The position numbers and the translations under genes were made by a program. A stretch of 64,000 nt of DNA from Zea mays (taxonomy: Eukaryota; Streptophyta; Magnoliopsida; Poales; Poaceae), in contig NC_050097.1 of assembly GCF_902167145.1 (NCBI RefSeq), forward strand, positions 44,066,095 through 44,130,094, written 5' to 3'. Positions 22,973-35,218 of the stretch are shown here, in pieces; the first letter of the stretch is position 1, and each line of letters starts with the position of its first letter. Below the pieces are notes generated by a model. The model was not told the origin of the DNA and made no database searches. It saw nothing but the letters and a program-made list of their open reading frames with translations.

Positions 22973-25900
22973 TGTGACGGAACCTCCCAAGTCATTAGGC
23001 TCACCTACAGTTGTCCTTGTCCAACGGACCTCAGACAACCCTGCAGGTGCCCCTGAATCACTTGACAAGTTCGGTATATGCTTTTCTTACCTTTCCCAAG
23101 AGCGTTTCACCCGTCACGCAGACATTACAAATCATCGGAGATGCGGAAGTGCGGAAGCAATTACAATATCTTAGTTTTATTTAAAAGTAAGATAGAGTTA
23201 AATATTTACAATCCAGGATAAAATATACGAGTGCAGAGAATTATTATTACAAACCATGGGAGGCAAAAACTCCTCCCGATAAGTATCAAACAAAAAGTTT
23301 TTATGGAGGATCCTTTCCTCCCGCAACTTCATTCCTGGTGCTCTTCCTTTGGTACCACCTTAGAACAGAAGCAACAAAAGTTTGTCGCTTCTTCACCTAA
23401 AAACAACGGGGAATAAAACCCTGAGTATGGAATTACTCAGCAAGTCTTACCCGACTAAAGAAAAGACTCTCAAGGGTATGCTGGCTTAAGGGAGTCAAGG
23501 TAAGGCTTATCAATAATCAATGGCTCTGTTTGCAGAAATGCTTACTAAAGTGGATCCTTAAAAATCCAATTTTAATTTGTCAGGTTAAGTAAGATTACCT
23601 GCAACTAGAGTTCTTTCTACCCTAGTTCAAACACTTGACCTGCACTAGCCAATTTCTTAACAACCCTTCATCTTTACTGGATATCTACGTATAGGTCAGT
23701 GACCAAGTCTTCATAACCGCGAAGGTACGGCGATCCGAATCGATTATACTCGCTGAGGATCTCCAATCACACGATATATGTAGCACATAACCCTTGCATA
23801 TGTCAACTCACCACCAGGGTTCTTAAGACCAGATCAGGTTCACGCCAACCGAGAGCACAGTTACACCACCATCCAGCCTCTTGCCACGGAGGGTACACGC
23901 TACTCTCACTATCTCTCCACGCCCATTGCGTGTTATCTTATTCTAGTATTAGCCTGCCCGAGGCAAAGCTTACCCATGACGAGGCATGTGACCAGTTAAA
24001 GGGTCCTCGGTCAGCAAGCCTACATCGGCACGGTCCTTAATCGACTCAGGCGGAGACACTACACCGAGACTCCTTTCTCGTGCAAGTCCACCCGCCCGGT
24101 CTCAGCTTAATTATTTCAAACCCAAAGTTTGGTACCTGGTAGAGGTACATCTTTTCCGATGTTGAACCCATCATGGCCATGATGGATCCACCATCAAGTT
24201 TTATTTTCAAAAACATCCCTCCCACTTTGCCACATCATCTTTTTTTGTAAAAACAAAACATTTTGTTTTGCTAGAGCAAGACTAAGCATAGGAAAAACCT
24301 TTTTGTAAAACAGGGATTCCAAGGAAGGTAATCAAATTCAAGGAAGGTAATGCAGGAATTGTTTTAGCACTCAACTCCTATCACCTAATGCATCAGGCAA
24401 GTGAGAAAGATTTTAAAAACATCAAGGAGGTGGCAAATGCACCGGGGCTTGCCTTGGTTTACAGGTGATTCAGGCTCGGATCCACAAATGTCAAAATAAA
24501 AGTAATTTCCTGCCTGATGTTCCGTATGTGGTGGTGGCGAAGTCTTCTCTTCTTCTACTTCAACTTCTTCCTCGTTTTCTAGATATAATCATATATATAT
24601 ATATATATATATAAGAATAAATGCCCATGTAATGCTCATGAGGATGCAAGGATAGTAAAAGTTTATTTTCTAAAGTCTTGAGTATAATTTTCCTTCACGG
24701 TTCTCCGAGAACCTAGGGTTTCCAGAGTCAGTAAAGGAATTCAAAGGGCAGGGGGTAGGGTTTTGGGCTCTAAGTATCAAACAAGGTCCAAATCATACCA
24801 AATTCTACCCAAGGCTTCTAAATAATGTTTTGAGCTCATATAAAAAGTTTGGGGATTTTTGGAATTATTATCTATTTTCTAAAAAATCCAGAAACAATGT
24901 TTTAGGCTAATTTAAATGCTCCAAAATTTCTTATTGGTTCTAAAAATCATGAAACTACTTTTATTAAATACTATGGAAAATAAGGAACCTAGGAAAATTG
25001 GTTTGGCATTTTTACCATTTTTCTACAATTTTCTACAGATTTCTAAAGTTTTACAGAAAAAGAAAAGGGAAAAGCTTAAACAGTACTGGGCCGAAAGTAG
25101 CCCAAACGGCCCAGCTTGCACAGGAACAGGGACGCGCCCATGAGCGCCCGCGTGCGCGATGACGACTTTGCGAATAAGTCCCTGCATTTTTTATTAGCCC
25201 GAAGGAGTCCAAAACACTATTTAAAACAGTCACTAACACTTTGCAGAAATACCGTCGTACTTCGATTTCTTCTCTAGAAACATCCCTAGCCACGGCGCGC
25301 TCGCCGTTTGTCTTCGACGTGGTCTGTATCGGCCATGGCCGGCGATGACTGCTATGGTTAACTATCGGGGAGGCATAACCGATCAAGGATAATCTAGGAA
25401 CATCCTTTAATTTGACATAAACTTCATTGGGAACTGTCTGCCCATGATCATGGCGGAAACCAGGATCACGAGCACACGTTCCCGCCAAATCATGGCCGAA
25501 TTGAGCAAACTAGTGCCACAGTAAGCTTCACTAGCATGCAGAGCCACAAAAACAACATTCGAGATGGATAGAGCCTTACCCGAATGGGCTGGCCACGGTG
25601 GCGAGGCGACCCAATTTGGGGGAAAAGGGAGATTCTCCGGCTATGGTGGCTAATCGAGGGTGGGAGCGGGTGCTTCGGCTTCGCAATTTAGAGACGAAGA
25701 GTTGTGCTCGGTTGATTTGAACGGAGGGGGTGAGGATGCGGTGGATTTATAGGCGCAGTGAGCCACTGTCATGGCCATGGTGATAACCATCGCCGGCCTT
25801 AGCTGGTGATCAACGGCGGCGTCGAGCGCTATCCTTTCCTACGAGCTTGCCACGTTCCGCCGTGATAGTAACTCGGTCAAATCAGTGAGGGTGTGGATGA

Positions 25901-27013
25901 ACGAAGAGGAGCTGCGCCGATGACCGGATATGGCCGGAGTGATTAGTGGCCGCGTGGCGGCCGGAATCATCACGCTCCACCGCGGCGATCTTACCGGGAT
26001 CAAGAAGATCTTTGCGAGGAGATGCACGCCGCGCGCCCATCCCGACCCTGGCGCAAATCACGACGCGGATTGGTCGTCGGCGGCGAGGGTCTGAAGCTTA
26101 TCCTCCTGGGTACTGTACCATGGCAATGTTCTTCAGTGCTCCTAACAGCCAAAGTTTAGGGTGGATTTTCTCTAAAGTTTTCATGGCAACTCACCCAAAT
26201 CTCTGCAGCAAAGTTGTAGATTTACAAACCAGCTACATTTTGACTATAGGAACTGAACTCAGTTGAGCACTAGATCATACATAATTTCAATTCCAAATCT
26301 CGACCAATAACACTGATGGTCATTTTTCAGTTAGTAACCTGACTGACAGCCCAACTTTGGGTTTATCTCCCAATTCTTCATAACAACAATGCTTAACCCC
26401 TTAAACAAAGTTGTTCACCTTTAATAGCTCTACAATATTGATGTGGTGACCTAGGGCAAAAACCTTATAATTTGAAAATTACAAAGCTCCAAAGTTGAGC
26501 CCAAACACTGATTTTCAGACTTAGTCTTAGAACCCAAATAGGGCCTTTTTGCCAATAGGTCCAAAACTCAGGGTTTCAATTGCAAATCTTCATAAATGTG
26601 AACCAAATGACTTTATATGCCTTAACATCATAGTTTTTACACATTAGTCCAAAAGTGCACTAATTTTGCACTTAACCCCCTAGGGTTTAAGTTTAGGTTT
26701 TTTCCAGGGTCTTTATTAGGGTTTTTGGCATTCCAGGGGTGTGAATGTAACTTAGATCCATTCTAGTAATATTCTATGATTAATTTACTTAAACTTTAGG
26801 GTTTTCTCTATTTGGATTTTGTTTTACCCTTCTGAACCTCATTTAGGGTTAAGTGCCCTACACTAGGGTCTTATTTGCAAAGATACCATAGCAATACAAC
26901 TTGTTTGAGATTTTTGCCTAGTGAATGCATTCTAGGTGTATCAAACATATGAAATGATAATGCTGATGATGTTATGCTCAAGTTTTAGTAATAGTAACAC
27001 CAGGGGTGTTAGA
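22973..27013 (-). repeat. Tekay-clade 5' LTR (4041 bp)
   Basis: The right copy. The minus-strand TATA box TATAAATCC is near 25742-25750, and a donor-like CGG|GTAAGG follows about 165 bases downstream (25580/25579). The terminal base pair is mutated: TGTTAGA where the other copy has TGTTACA. Holds a 61 bp stretch (about 26126-26186) absent from the other LTR and a longer TA run (24592-24613). Confidence 0.9.
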
Positions 27014-27779
27014 GTTCATCATCAGAATCCATCAACCATTGATTTTAGCAGCATCAGTGATGAGAAGGAGATTCATGAGGAATCTCTAGTTCCTCTCCTC
27101 CTCCTCCTCATCGATCCCTCTCCAAAAGGGGTCGAGGGTCTGGCAGGATTGAGGGGGAGGGACCCTCTAGGCCTTCCCAACCTTCTCAGGGAGGGAGGCA
27201 TAAGGTGTCTGCCTCTCGCTCTATCCGTGGAGCATCTTCTGCTGGGGGTATTCATATTCATTAGGAAGACGACTCTCTAGACGACTTAATCGATCTTCCA
27301 CCTCATGATGATCTTGTTGTTGGAGGCATTAGTCTGCATCGGGCCAATGTGTCTCGGGGCTCTCATGAGGACCTGACTGACTTCAGCGCGAGGGCAGTCG
27401 ATGTTCTCCTGGAGATAAGGTTCACCAACCCCACTCTTACTCTTAAGCACCCTGGGGTTCATGATCCAAGGTTCTGGAATCTCTTTCAAGTTGACTTCTA
27501 CAATTTTGTTATTCTATCGAAAAAGCACCTAGTCATCAGGCATAGAGTGATTGATTGGGAAGGTTGTGAACGTATGAATGATGATGATATGACTCGGGTT
27601 CTGAGAGCATGCGAGCAGAAAGGGTTGAAGGATATCATGACAATGGAATATCCATGGAATGATGAGGTTATTGCTTAGTTCTATGCAACTCTTTGGATAA
27701 AGAAGGTTGATGAGGAAGCGGATGGGTATGACTACCCAGTCATGTACTTCTACCTCTAGGGAGTTTGGCACAAAGTAAG
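27014..27779 (+). pseudogene. Sirevirus env-position ORF, first half
   Basis: The start codon is at 13403; three codons later the Tekay-clade element intervenes, and the frame resumes here after the repeated gttca. The N-terminal ~70 residues are polar and low-complexity with frame damage. From 27290 a globular region follows, with DPRFWNLFQVDFYNF, HRVIDWEGCERM and YPWNDEVIA. Internal TAG stops at 27676-27678 and near 27758 fall where a Gln would continue the sequence. The style resembles plant transposon ORFs annotated as putative plant transposon protein. It sits between pol and the 3' LTR, where some Sireviruses carry an env-like gene; I see no signal peptide or convincing membrane span, so a real envelope function is not supported. 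Confidence 0.55.
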
Positions 27780-27899
27780 TGAAAGGGAAATGTGTCCTTG
27801 GGACATTTCTATAATTGTTTTGGTGATTAGATGCCCAACACATTGGTTTGAATTCAGATTGCTAACTAAGTAAGAAGTGCAAATCAGGGAGAAAGGTAT

Positions 27900-28544
27900 T
27901 GTTGGGGGCCTTCGGCTTCCGAAGGTCCTAAAAAACATGATTTGACAATGTTTTTGGAGTGTAATACATGAACAGGTACCTTCGGACATGGACCCTTCGG
28001 ACAAGTCAAAATCGCTGTATGAAGAAACACAAGGAGAACAAAGGATGGAAGAGAGCCGAAGCTGTGCGCAAAGAAGCTTCGGCATGTTAGCAGAAAAGAG
28101 GAAACCGACTTAAAGAGGAAAAGAGTTATTGTCAAAAGCAAAGGGCCTGGATGTAATTTTACATGGGCTGCGACCCGTGCCTATAAATAGGTGAACAGTA
28201 CTCCCGTACTGTTCACGCTGACTTGGCATTCGCTTTTGCGTCACGCTTGTACTTTTGCTTTCCTTCAAGTCGAAGGTACATTTGTAATTTGTTATCATTT
28301 CTATAATAATAAAATAGAAATGAGCTAATAATAATATTTAAGTGTTTATATTATTTCTCATACTTTATGTGAATTCTTCTTCATTATTTGTTGTACGATG
28401 AAGGTATGTCCTTCATAACCTTCGTCCGAAACTCATTATATCCCAATGGGAAATAATGCTTCGAAGGACGAAGGACTTTAACGTTTAACAATTCCTGTGT
28501 TGCCTTGTTCTTAATTCATAGCATTTAAGGACAAGTCCCCAACA
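27900..28544 (+). repeat. Zeon-like 5' LTR (645 bp)
   Basis: TGTTGGGGG...GTCCCCAACA, with TATA box TATAAATA at 28182-28189 and a perfect 11 bp inverted repeat at 28191-28216. Lacks 29 bp present in the 3' LTR. Confidence 0.9.
28182..28216 (+). promoter_or_regulatory. Zeon-like core promoter with inverted repeat
   Basis: TATAAATA (28182-28189) is followed two bases later by GTGAACAGTAC, a TCCC spacer and GTACTGTTCAC. Equivalent arrangements occur in the other Tat LTRs at 52293-52322 and 43374-43403 (minus strand) and at 53173-53212. Confidence 0.7.
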
Positions 28545-28545
28545 T

Positions 28546-28553
28546 TGGCGCCC
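28546..28553 (+). other. Tat-clade primer-binding site
   Basis: TGGCGCCC starts two bases after the 5' LTR. The same site follows the other Tat LTRs of this window. Confidence 0.75.
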
Positions 28554-28603
28554 ACCTCCGGTGAACCCTTTTTGACCACCTTCGGCAAGCATCGACCTTC
28601 GTC

Positions 28604-30129
28604 ATGCCGCCAAAGAAAGATTCAGCAATAGGGGCTGCTGCTCTGCAACCACTGGACCCGAACCAGGAGACCCTTTCTCTTCGGGAAGCCCGAAGCCAGA
28701 AGAGGAAGGCCACCAGTCCAACGCCTCAGGAGGACGATTTGGACCAAGAAATCAGGAACATGGAGATGCTGCATCAACAAGTGCAAAGGAAGAAAGAAAA
28801 GATGGCCCGACTAGCTGATCTTCAAAGCAGATAGACGAAGCCTCTGAAGAAGTTCGTCATCTTACGCAAGATGAGCAGAACCGGAGGCCCCAGTACAGAG
28901 AGCTTCACCAAGAGGGCTTCGTCAACGAGGATGACTGGTATAAGGATTTCCATCATGGAAATTTTGCTTTTGATGATGCTTCTCCTCTGTCAGCTGAACT
29001 GCAGGCTACACCTTGGCCCCCGTCTTATAAACCACCCCAGCTCCCAATGTATGACGGACACTCAGATCCGAAGCAATTTCTGATGAGCTACGAAGCAACC
29101 ATATCTTCATATGGTGGCAACACTGCAGTCATGGCGAAATCCTTCGTCATGGCAGTCAAAAATGTTGCACAGACCTGGTACTCTTCTCTTCGGCCAGGAA
29201 CAATCACATCGTGGCAAAAGCTGAAGGACATGCTCATCACCAGCTTTCAAGGGTTTCAGATGAAGCCGGTCACCGCTCAAGCTTTGTTCCAGTGCACTCA
29301 GGATCATGAAGAATACCTTCAGGCGTATGTCCAAAGGTTCTTCCGACTGAGGGCGCAGGCGCCAACAGTGCCTAATGAAATTGTTATTGAGGCCATGATT
29401 AAGGGGCTTCGGCCAGGACCTATAGCCCAATACTTCGCCAGGAAACCCCCTCAGACCCTGGAGAAATTGCTTCAGAAGATGGATGAATATATCCGAGCAG
29501 ATAATGACTTTCGGCAAAGAAGGGAGGAAGCTTATAGGTTCTCCGAGATGACCAGGGGCTTCGAAGGGAGAATCCACCCTAGGCACGTCAGATCTATCCA
29601 TTCTACTCAGACTGACGACAGGGGAAGTCAGCAACAAAGGCCGCAGTATTCCTCCTAGGCTTCGGGGCAGCAACAGAACTATCCTCGGCCCCCAGCTCCA
29701 AGGGGTAGAGGCGCAAGGGGCTTCGGAGGAAGGTTTGGGGATCAGCCCAGGAAAATTTACTGTCTATTCTGTGGTGAGGACAAGGGCCGTACTACCAGGA
29801 TGTGCCATGTCACCATTCAAAAACAGAAAGAGATAGCAGAAGCTGCAGCCCAACAGAGCCAACCGAAGCAGGTTATGCATACTGCTTCGTACCACTCACC
29901 ATACATTCCAGAGTATGTGGGTAACCATCCTGCAGTTTCTGTTGCTTCGGCAAGTCAACCTCAGGCATCTTGGCAACAGCCCCCACCTCCACCACCAATG
30001 CAACCCGCTTATCCCCAGAGCCAGCAGCCAGAAGGGAGTTAGCATAATCACCAGCAGAGAGACTTTAGGGAGCAGTCCGAAGCTCGCACAGTCAACAGTA
30101 CTGTGCCAGAATCAAAGCACATCTACTAA
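28604..30129 (+). pseudogene. Zeon-like gag
   Basis: Starts MPPKKDSA at 28604 and ends at the TAA after SKHIY. A one-base shift lies near 28825-28834, and TAG codons at 29656-29658 and 30040-30042 replace expected Gln. Early residues form a charged coiled coil (QEIRNMEMLHQQVQRKKEK). The capsid domain runs from MYDGHSDPKQFLMSYE through AQTWYSSLRPGTI and YVQRFFRLRAQAP to LLQKMDEYI. An RG-rich stretch and a zinc knuckle CLFCGEDKGRTTRMC follow; the His of CCHC is Arg here but His in the sister copy at 42241. The tail is Pro/Gln-rich. Confidence 0.85.
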
Positions 30130-30399
30130 GATATATCCTACCTTTGAAACAGCTTTTACATTTGTTATCACTTACCTTCTCAATAAAGAGCAATCATTGA
30201 AAACTTAGTTCTTTTGTTGTTTTAAATTTCTTGTAATAGCTTCGTCATTATCATAATGAATATACCTTCTTCAAACATCGATGAAGTTCTAAAGGTCTTG
30301 ACGAAGGAATGCATTGCAAGATATTGTCGAAGCAACAAAAGTCGTTCTTAAGGGAACGCATCGTAAGTTTTCTGCTCAAAAGTCGTTCCAAAGGGAATG

Positions 30400-30560
30400 C
30401 AGAGCTTACAGCGAAAAATAAATGCTGATACCGCCGAAATAGAAGGCGAAGAAGCTCCTAAGGAGGCTTACAACGAAAAATAAACGCTGATACCGCCGAA
30501 ATAGAAGGCAAAGAAGCTCCTAAGGGAGGCTTACAGCGAAAAGTCAACGCTGATATACCA
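30400..30560 (+). repeat. Imperfect ~75 bp tandem duplication in Zeon-like spacer
   Basis: A unit containing GCTGATACCGCCGAAATAGA, AGAAGCTCCTAAG and GGCTTACA.CGAAAA occurs twice with a partial third. Related sequence lies in reverse orientation in the pol-bearing Tat element (47520-47770). No coding. Confidence 0.8.
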
Positions 30561-31307
30561 AAAAATGACAAAAAGATTGTGTGCTCCACTGGGGAATGTG
30601 TGTAGGCCTTCGGCGCAAATATCATTTTGCATATCATTACATCATTACATCATGTGCATAGCATAGCATCATACATCATATTGCATCAATGGCACAAGAA
30701 GGGGATGCAATATGGACCTTCGGAAAGGTAGACAATGTTAACCTACAATATTGAGCTTCAGAGATCGTTTCGAAGAAGTGCCAAGGCACAAAATAGGTTT
30801 TCAAGAAATACAGCTTCGTCACTTCGATATGAAAAGGAGATCCATTGTTCACAAAGCATAAATGTTTTTTCGGAAACTGTAATATTTTTACGGAATATGG
30901 ATATTCTTCACGAAGCATGAAAAGAAGGGAAGGTTTTTTTTTCGCCGAAGGCTCAAAAACGGTATGTACGTAAAGTTTCATGCATCGTAAAGAGTTGAAT
31001 CATAAACAGCTTATATATTACATTCAAAATTACAAAATATTACACATATTGTCCAGCAAATATTACATTCCAAATGTCTTTACAATAACAGCTAATCTTC
31101 TCTTAAAACTACTTATGTAGCTTCGTTTAGTAGTTGATCAACAACTTTATCCATAATAGCTTCGGCCATTTTTCTAATTTCATCATCTCCCTTCGCTTTG
31201 GGGTTCACCAATGGCTCGGCGGGCTCTGGGGGAGGAGATAGTGCGGCTGTGTTACAAAGTGTAAATAAGTCCGAAGTCATAAAATTACAACATAAAGTCA
31301 AAAGTTA

Positions 31308-34231
31308 TTAGTCAATACCTATTCGCCTCTCGAGATCCGCACTTTTCTCAGCGGCCTCTGCTACTTTTCTAGCATCGTGAATACCTTTTTCACTTTTCCT
31401 TATAATTTCTTGAGCCATCTCCCGACCGCCATTTTCCCAGATGTCGGTGAAAAATTTTCCACCGACTAAGCTTGCTTCGGCCGAGGGGTCTTTTATATCC
31501 TCAATAGATTGGGCAGCCTCGGTTTGCGCCAAGGATTTCACATGATCACAGCCTCTTCTCTCCAAGATAGTGGCAATCCCCCTAGCACCCGAGAAGGCGC
31601 ATATGTCCCCACGGCCACTCAAAATTTCTTCAAAAGCTTCGGCCTCGCCGTTGATCCAGTCGATTGGACCTTCGGGATCTCCCAGTACAAAGTTGCTTTC
31701 ATTCGAAAATGTGCCCACGCTGGCGAAACTAGTCTTAATTGTTTCCACACATTTCATGGATTTTTCATAACATCTTTCTTTTGAAGACCGAAGTTCTGCA
31801 GTTGTTTTCTCCCAATGATTCTTCCAGTAATCGCTGGCGTCTCGGTCAGCTTCGGTAGTTGAACACTTTAATTTCGCTTCTGCCAGCTGTTTCTGAAGAT
31901 TTTCAATTTTGCACTTCTGGGTTTCAGCTTGGGCCTTGGAAGTAGCTTCGTCTTCTTTTATTTTGTTAAGCAATGAATTCAATATTTTATCTTTCTCAAG
32001 ACCTTCGTTCCTTAGCTCAATCACTTCGGAACGAAGGTTATTCAATGCTATGGTACATCCCTCGTCTTCAGCGCTCTTCTGCGCTCTGAGGGCGTTGCTA
32101 AGAATAAGGCCCTGCAAAAGGAATGTGGTATTAAGAAATAAACACACAAATTTTTAACCACGCAAAAAGTTTATTTTCTCACCTTTAAGCTGTTGTACGC
32201 TAAGCTGTCGGCCAATTCATCTTTTGACAAAACTGAGAGCCCATCCTCTAGAGTTGGGAATCCGAAGCTTCTTGCCATCTCCCGGCAGACAGAGATCTCC
32301 TTGCTGTCTGGGAGACAATACAAGAAGTCTTCTTCTCCGCTGCCATTAAATATCAACGCCCCTTTCGGATATTTTAATTTCTGGGCATAATGATGAGCTT
32401 CTTGCTTTTCCTCTTCAGATAGCATTTTGCCCGAAGCGTGTCGTACAATATAATCAGGCAATTTGGAAAATGCTTCGGGAGTTGAAGAAAGAGTTTTTTC
32501 AGACAAAATTTGCTTTAAAGTTTCCTTTGTATTTTCTCCTTCGGTTTCCAAGGATTTCTCCTTGGCAGACTCTGAAGGTCCAGTTTCGATTTCAGCCTGG
32601 TGTTTTGTAGTTTCGGCTCCAGAGGTTGTTGCTTCAATTTGTGCTTTTTGAGCTTCGACAACTTTTTTAGGAGTAGAGCTGGAAGACTTTATTGTCTCCA
32701 GTACATCCAAAACATTAACCATCCTTTTCCTTTTGGGGGTCACAGCTGGACCTTTTTGAGTTTGTGGCACTCCAACTTCTGCCGAAGGGCTTAAAATTTC
32801 TGATATTTTTGTCCCTTTAGTTTTCGGTTCTTCAATTCTTTCAGCCTTCGGTATTGCAGTTAGCTCTTCAGCTTTCTACGCAGGTATAGGTTTTTTGGCT
32901 TCAGTGGCCGAAGTAGCCTCGCCGACAAATTCGGGCACTGTGGCCGGCTCAATGTAGCGTGGCCGGTGGGTAAGAACCTTCACCTTTTTTCTCTTCGGCG
33001 TTGGCTCACTAGGAGCGACCTAAGCAACTTCCTTCACAGGAACTGTACCTTTTCTTTTTTGACCCCGTAACGGGTAACAGTAGTCAGGATAGACGAATCC
33101 AATAGCATCAAAAACTCTGTTCAGCCTCTTCTTTTTCCGACCTCCGAAGGCCGCTGATAGCGCATTATCTTCCGTCTTGGAGTATGGCCCAAGCAGTTCA
33201 TCGCTTGTGGCTTCAATACATTTCAGCCAGTCATCATCTGGCTCAACAAACTTACCCTCGTATCTGAAGGTGAACTTCATCCTAACCAGCCCACCTTCGT
33301 CAGGCTTGGTGATAGTTTCTTTTGGCATTTCCCACTTTTCTACAAGTGGCCAAACTCTAAAGGCTATGTGCTCTTGGACTAAATCCCTCGTTCTGATGAA
33401 AGAGCAGACTACGCCGAAGGCCCTCTGGCATTCTTCGACTGCCTCGTCAACATTCACCTTCGGCTTCCGGAGGCCGAAGCGCTGCCAGATAGGGCGCATA
33501 ATGATATCTTTACTACCTTCTCGTGCCTTCAAATCGTTTTTTACATAGAACCATTCCTGCATCCAATCTCCAGGCCATCTCTTCCGAAAAGTCGGCACGG
33601 GACAGCTTGACCCAGAGCGAGCACCGAAGCTGTAACAACCAAAATTGTTATGATATTGCTCTTTACCCCAGGGCTTCGTCTCATATACTAGCTCATGTAT
33701 ATTACAAAAGCTTTTTGCATTTGGCTCCAAGCCCTGGCTCTTCATGACCCAGACAAAGATTCCCATTCTTATGATTGCTTCGGGCGTAATTTGATGAAGG
33801 TAGACTTGATAAATCTTTAAAACCTCAACCACAAATTTGCTTAATGGAAACCGAAGCCCAGCTTTAAAAAAGCTTCGGAAGATCACGACTTCATTATCTT
33901 CGGGAGTTGGCACAGTCCTCTCTCCGTCATCTGCCCTCACAATTGACATGTCTCGAAAGTATCTCCCCCTCATGTTATCAAGATGACTTTGTTTAATACT
34001 CGATTTTCCGAAGACTGAGTGGCTTGGTCGCCATGGTCGGTCTTCGAAGTCTTCACCTCCGCTTTCCACATCATAACTATCACTATCACCAGTATCTTCA
34101 GATAAACCTTCCAAAATCTCCCTTGTAATCTTCTCTGTATTTGTCTTTGATATTGATTCAATAAAGCCAAGATTCTTCTCCTCAGAGAGGCTCAGCTTCA
34201 TTTCAGCAATGGCTTTTTTATCTTCAGACAT
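31308..34231 (-). pseudogene. Antisense accessory gene of the Zeon-like element (two exons)
   Basis: Opposite to gag. Exon 1 starts at MSEDKK (34231) and contains EDNEVVIFRSFFKAGLRFPL and YLHQITPEAIIRMGIFVWVMKSQG. This segment matches my memory of the putative gypsy-type transposon domain (PF04195-like) and is followed by WFYVKNDLKAREGSKD and KKRLNRVFDAIGFVYPDY. TAG stops at 33020-33022 and 32876-32878 interrupt an acidic, Ser/Glu/Lys-rich middle. A GTGAG...TTTTGCAG intron (32182 down to 32112, 71 bp) leads to exon 2, a long coiled coil (ENLQKQLAEAKLKCSTTEAD). Gene product function unknown; Tat elements such as Grande carry comparable antisense genes. Confidence 0.65.
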
Positions 34232-34544
34232 CTTCGGAAATGCTAAAAAACTGCTTTCAAAGCCGAAGCTCAAAAAAAACTTAAAAAGCCAAGCAAGTCT
34301 TGGTGCACAAAGAGCTAAAAACTGAGTAAGCAAGAGCAGATGGCGAGAAAGCGTACCAAATGACATCACGGTCGTGACATATTTATACGCCCAGGGCATT
34401 GCAAGTGGGGGGGGGTCCCGCTTGCCATTGACTGTTGCTATTCTAGCAAAAGGAAGGTGTTTTTTCGGACATTCAGCTTTGGGCCTTCGTCCATATCGCA
34501 ATTTCAATTTATTATCCTAATAAATTAATATTGCGAGGGGCTAC

Positions 34545-35218
34545 TATTGGGGGCCTTCGGCTTCCGAAGGTCCTCAAAAACGTGATTTGACAATGTTTCT
34601 GGAGTGTAATACATGAACAGGTACCTTCGGACATGGACCCTTCGGACAAGTCAAAATCGCTGTATGAAGAAACACAAGGAGAACGAAGGATGGAACAGAG
34701 CCGAAGCTGTGCGCAAAGAAGCTTCGGCATGTTGGCAGAAAAGAGGAAACCGACTTAAAGAGGAAAAGACTATCTAGACCCCGATAAATTACTATAGAGT
34801 TATTGTCAAAAGCAAAGGGCCTGGATGTAATTTTACATGGGCTGCGACCCGTGCCTATAAATAGGTGAACAGTACCCCCGTAATGTTCACGCTGACTTGG
34901 CATTCGCTTTTGCGTCACACTTGTACTTTTGCTTTCCTTCAAGCTGAAGGTACATTTGTAATTTGTTATCATTTCTATAATAATAAAATAGAAATGAGCT
35001 AATAATAATATTTAAGTGTTTATATTATTTCTCATACTTTATGTGAATTCTTCTTCATTATTTGTTGTACTGATGAAGGTATGTCCTTCATAACCTTCGT
35101 CTGAAACTCATTATATCCCAAGGGAAATAATGCTTCGAAGGACGAAGGACTTTAACGTTTAACAATTCATGTGTTGTCTTGTTCTTAATTCATAGCATTT
35201 AAGGACAAGTCCCCAACA
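34545..35218 (+). repeat. Zeon-like 3' LTR (674 bp)
   Basis: Preceded by the purine-rich GCGAGGGGCTAC. The first dinucleotide is TA instead of TG. Contains 29 bp (34768-34796) absent from the 5' LTR. Similar sequence occurs in the Cinful-like LTR at 53085-53110, so the 5' LTR has probably lost it. Confidence 0.85.

Larger units (their letters stand above)
13411..27013 (-). mobile_element. Complete Tekay/Del-clade gypsy element with ~4 kb LTRs
   Basis: 13.6 kb, minus strand: 5' LTR 22973-27013 (4041 bp), PBS, extra ORF, gag, protease, RT, RNase H, integrase with chromodomain-like tail, PPT, 3' LTR 13411-17390 (3980 bp). The target duplication gttca is present at 13406-13410 and 27014-27018. 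LTR ends TGTAACACC...CACA (minus) and gag/pol order mark the Tekay/Del chromovirus group that includes maize Tekay, Prem1 and Xilon/Diguus. LTRs are near-identical apart from scattered substitutions, a TA-repeat length change and one ~61 bp indel. Frameshifts and stops in gag-pol mean it cannot move on its own. Confidence 0.9.
27900..35218 (+). mobile_element. Zeon-like Tat-clade element (gag only, no pol)
   Basis: 7319 bp element with TSD ggtat (27895-27899 and 35219-35223), 5' LTR 27900-28544, TTGGCGCCC primer-binding site, gag, and an oppositely oriented accessory gene, but no protease, RT, RNase H or integrase. Overall size, ~645 bp LTR and gag-only content match what I remember of maize Zeon-1, a non-autonomous relative of Cinful. 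It must have relied on enzymes from another element. The two LTRs differ by roughly 16 substitutions (counted by eye) plus a 29 bp indel. Confidence 0.85.
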
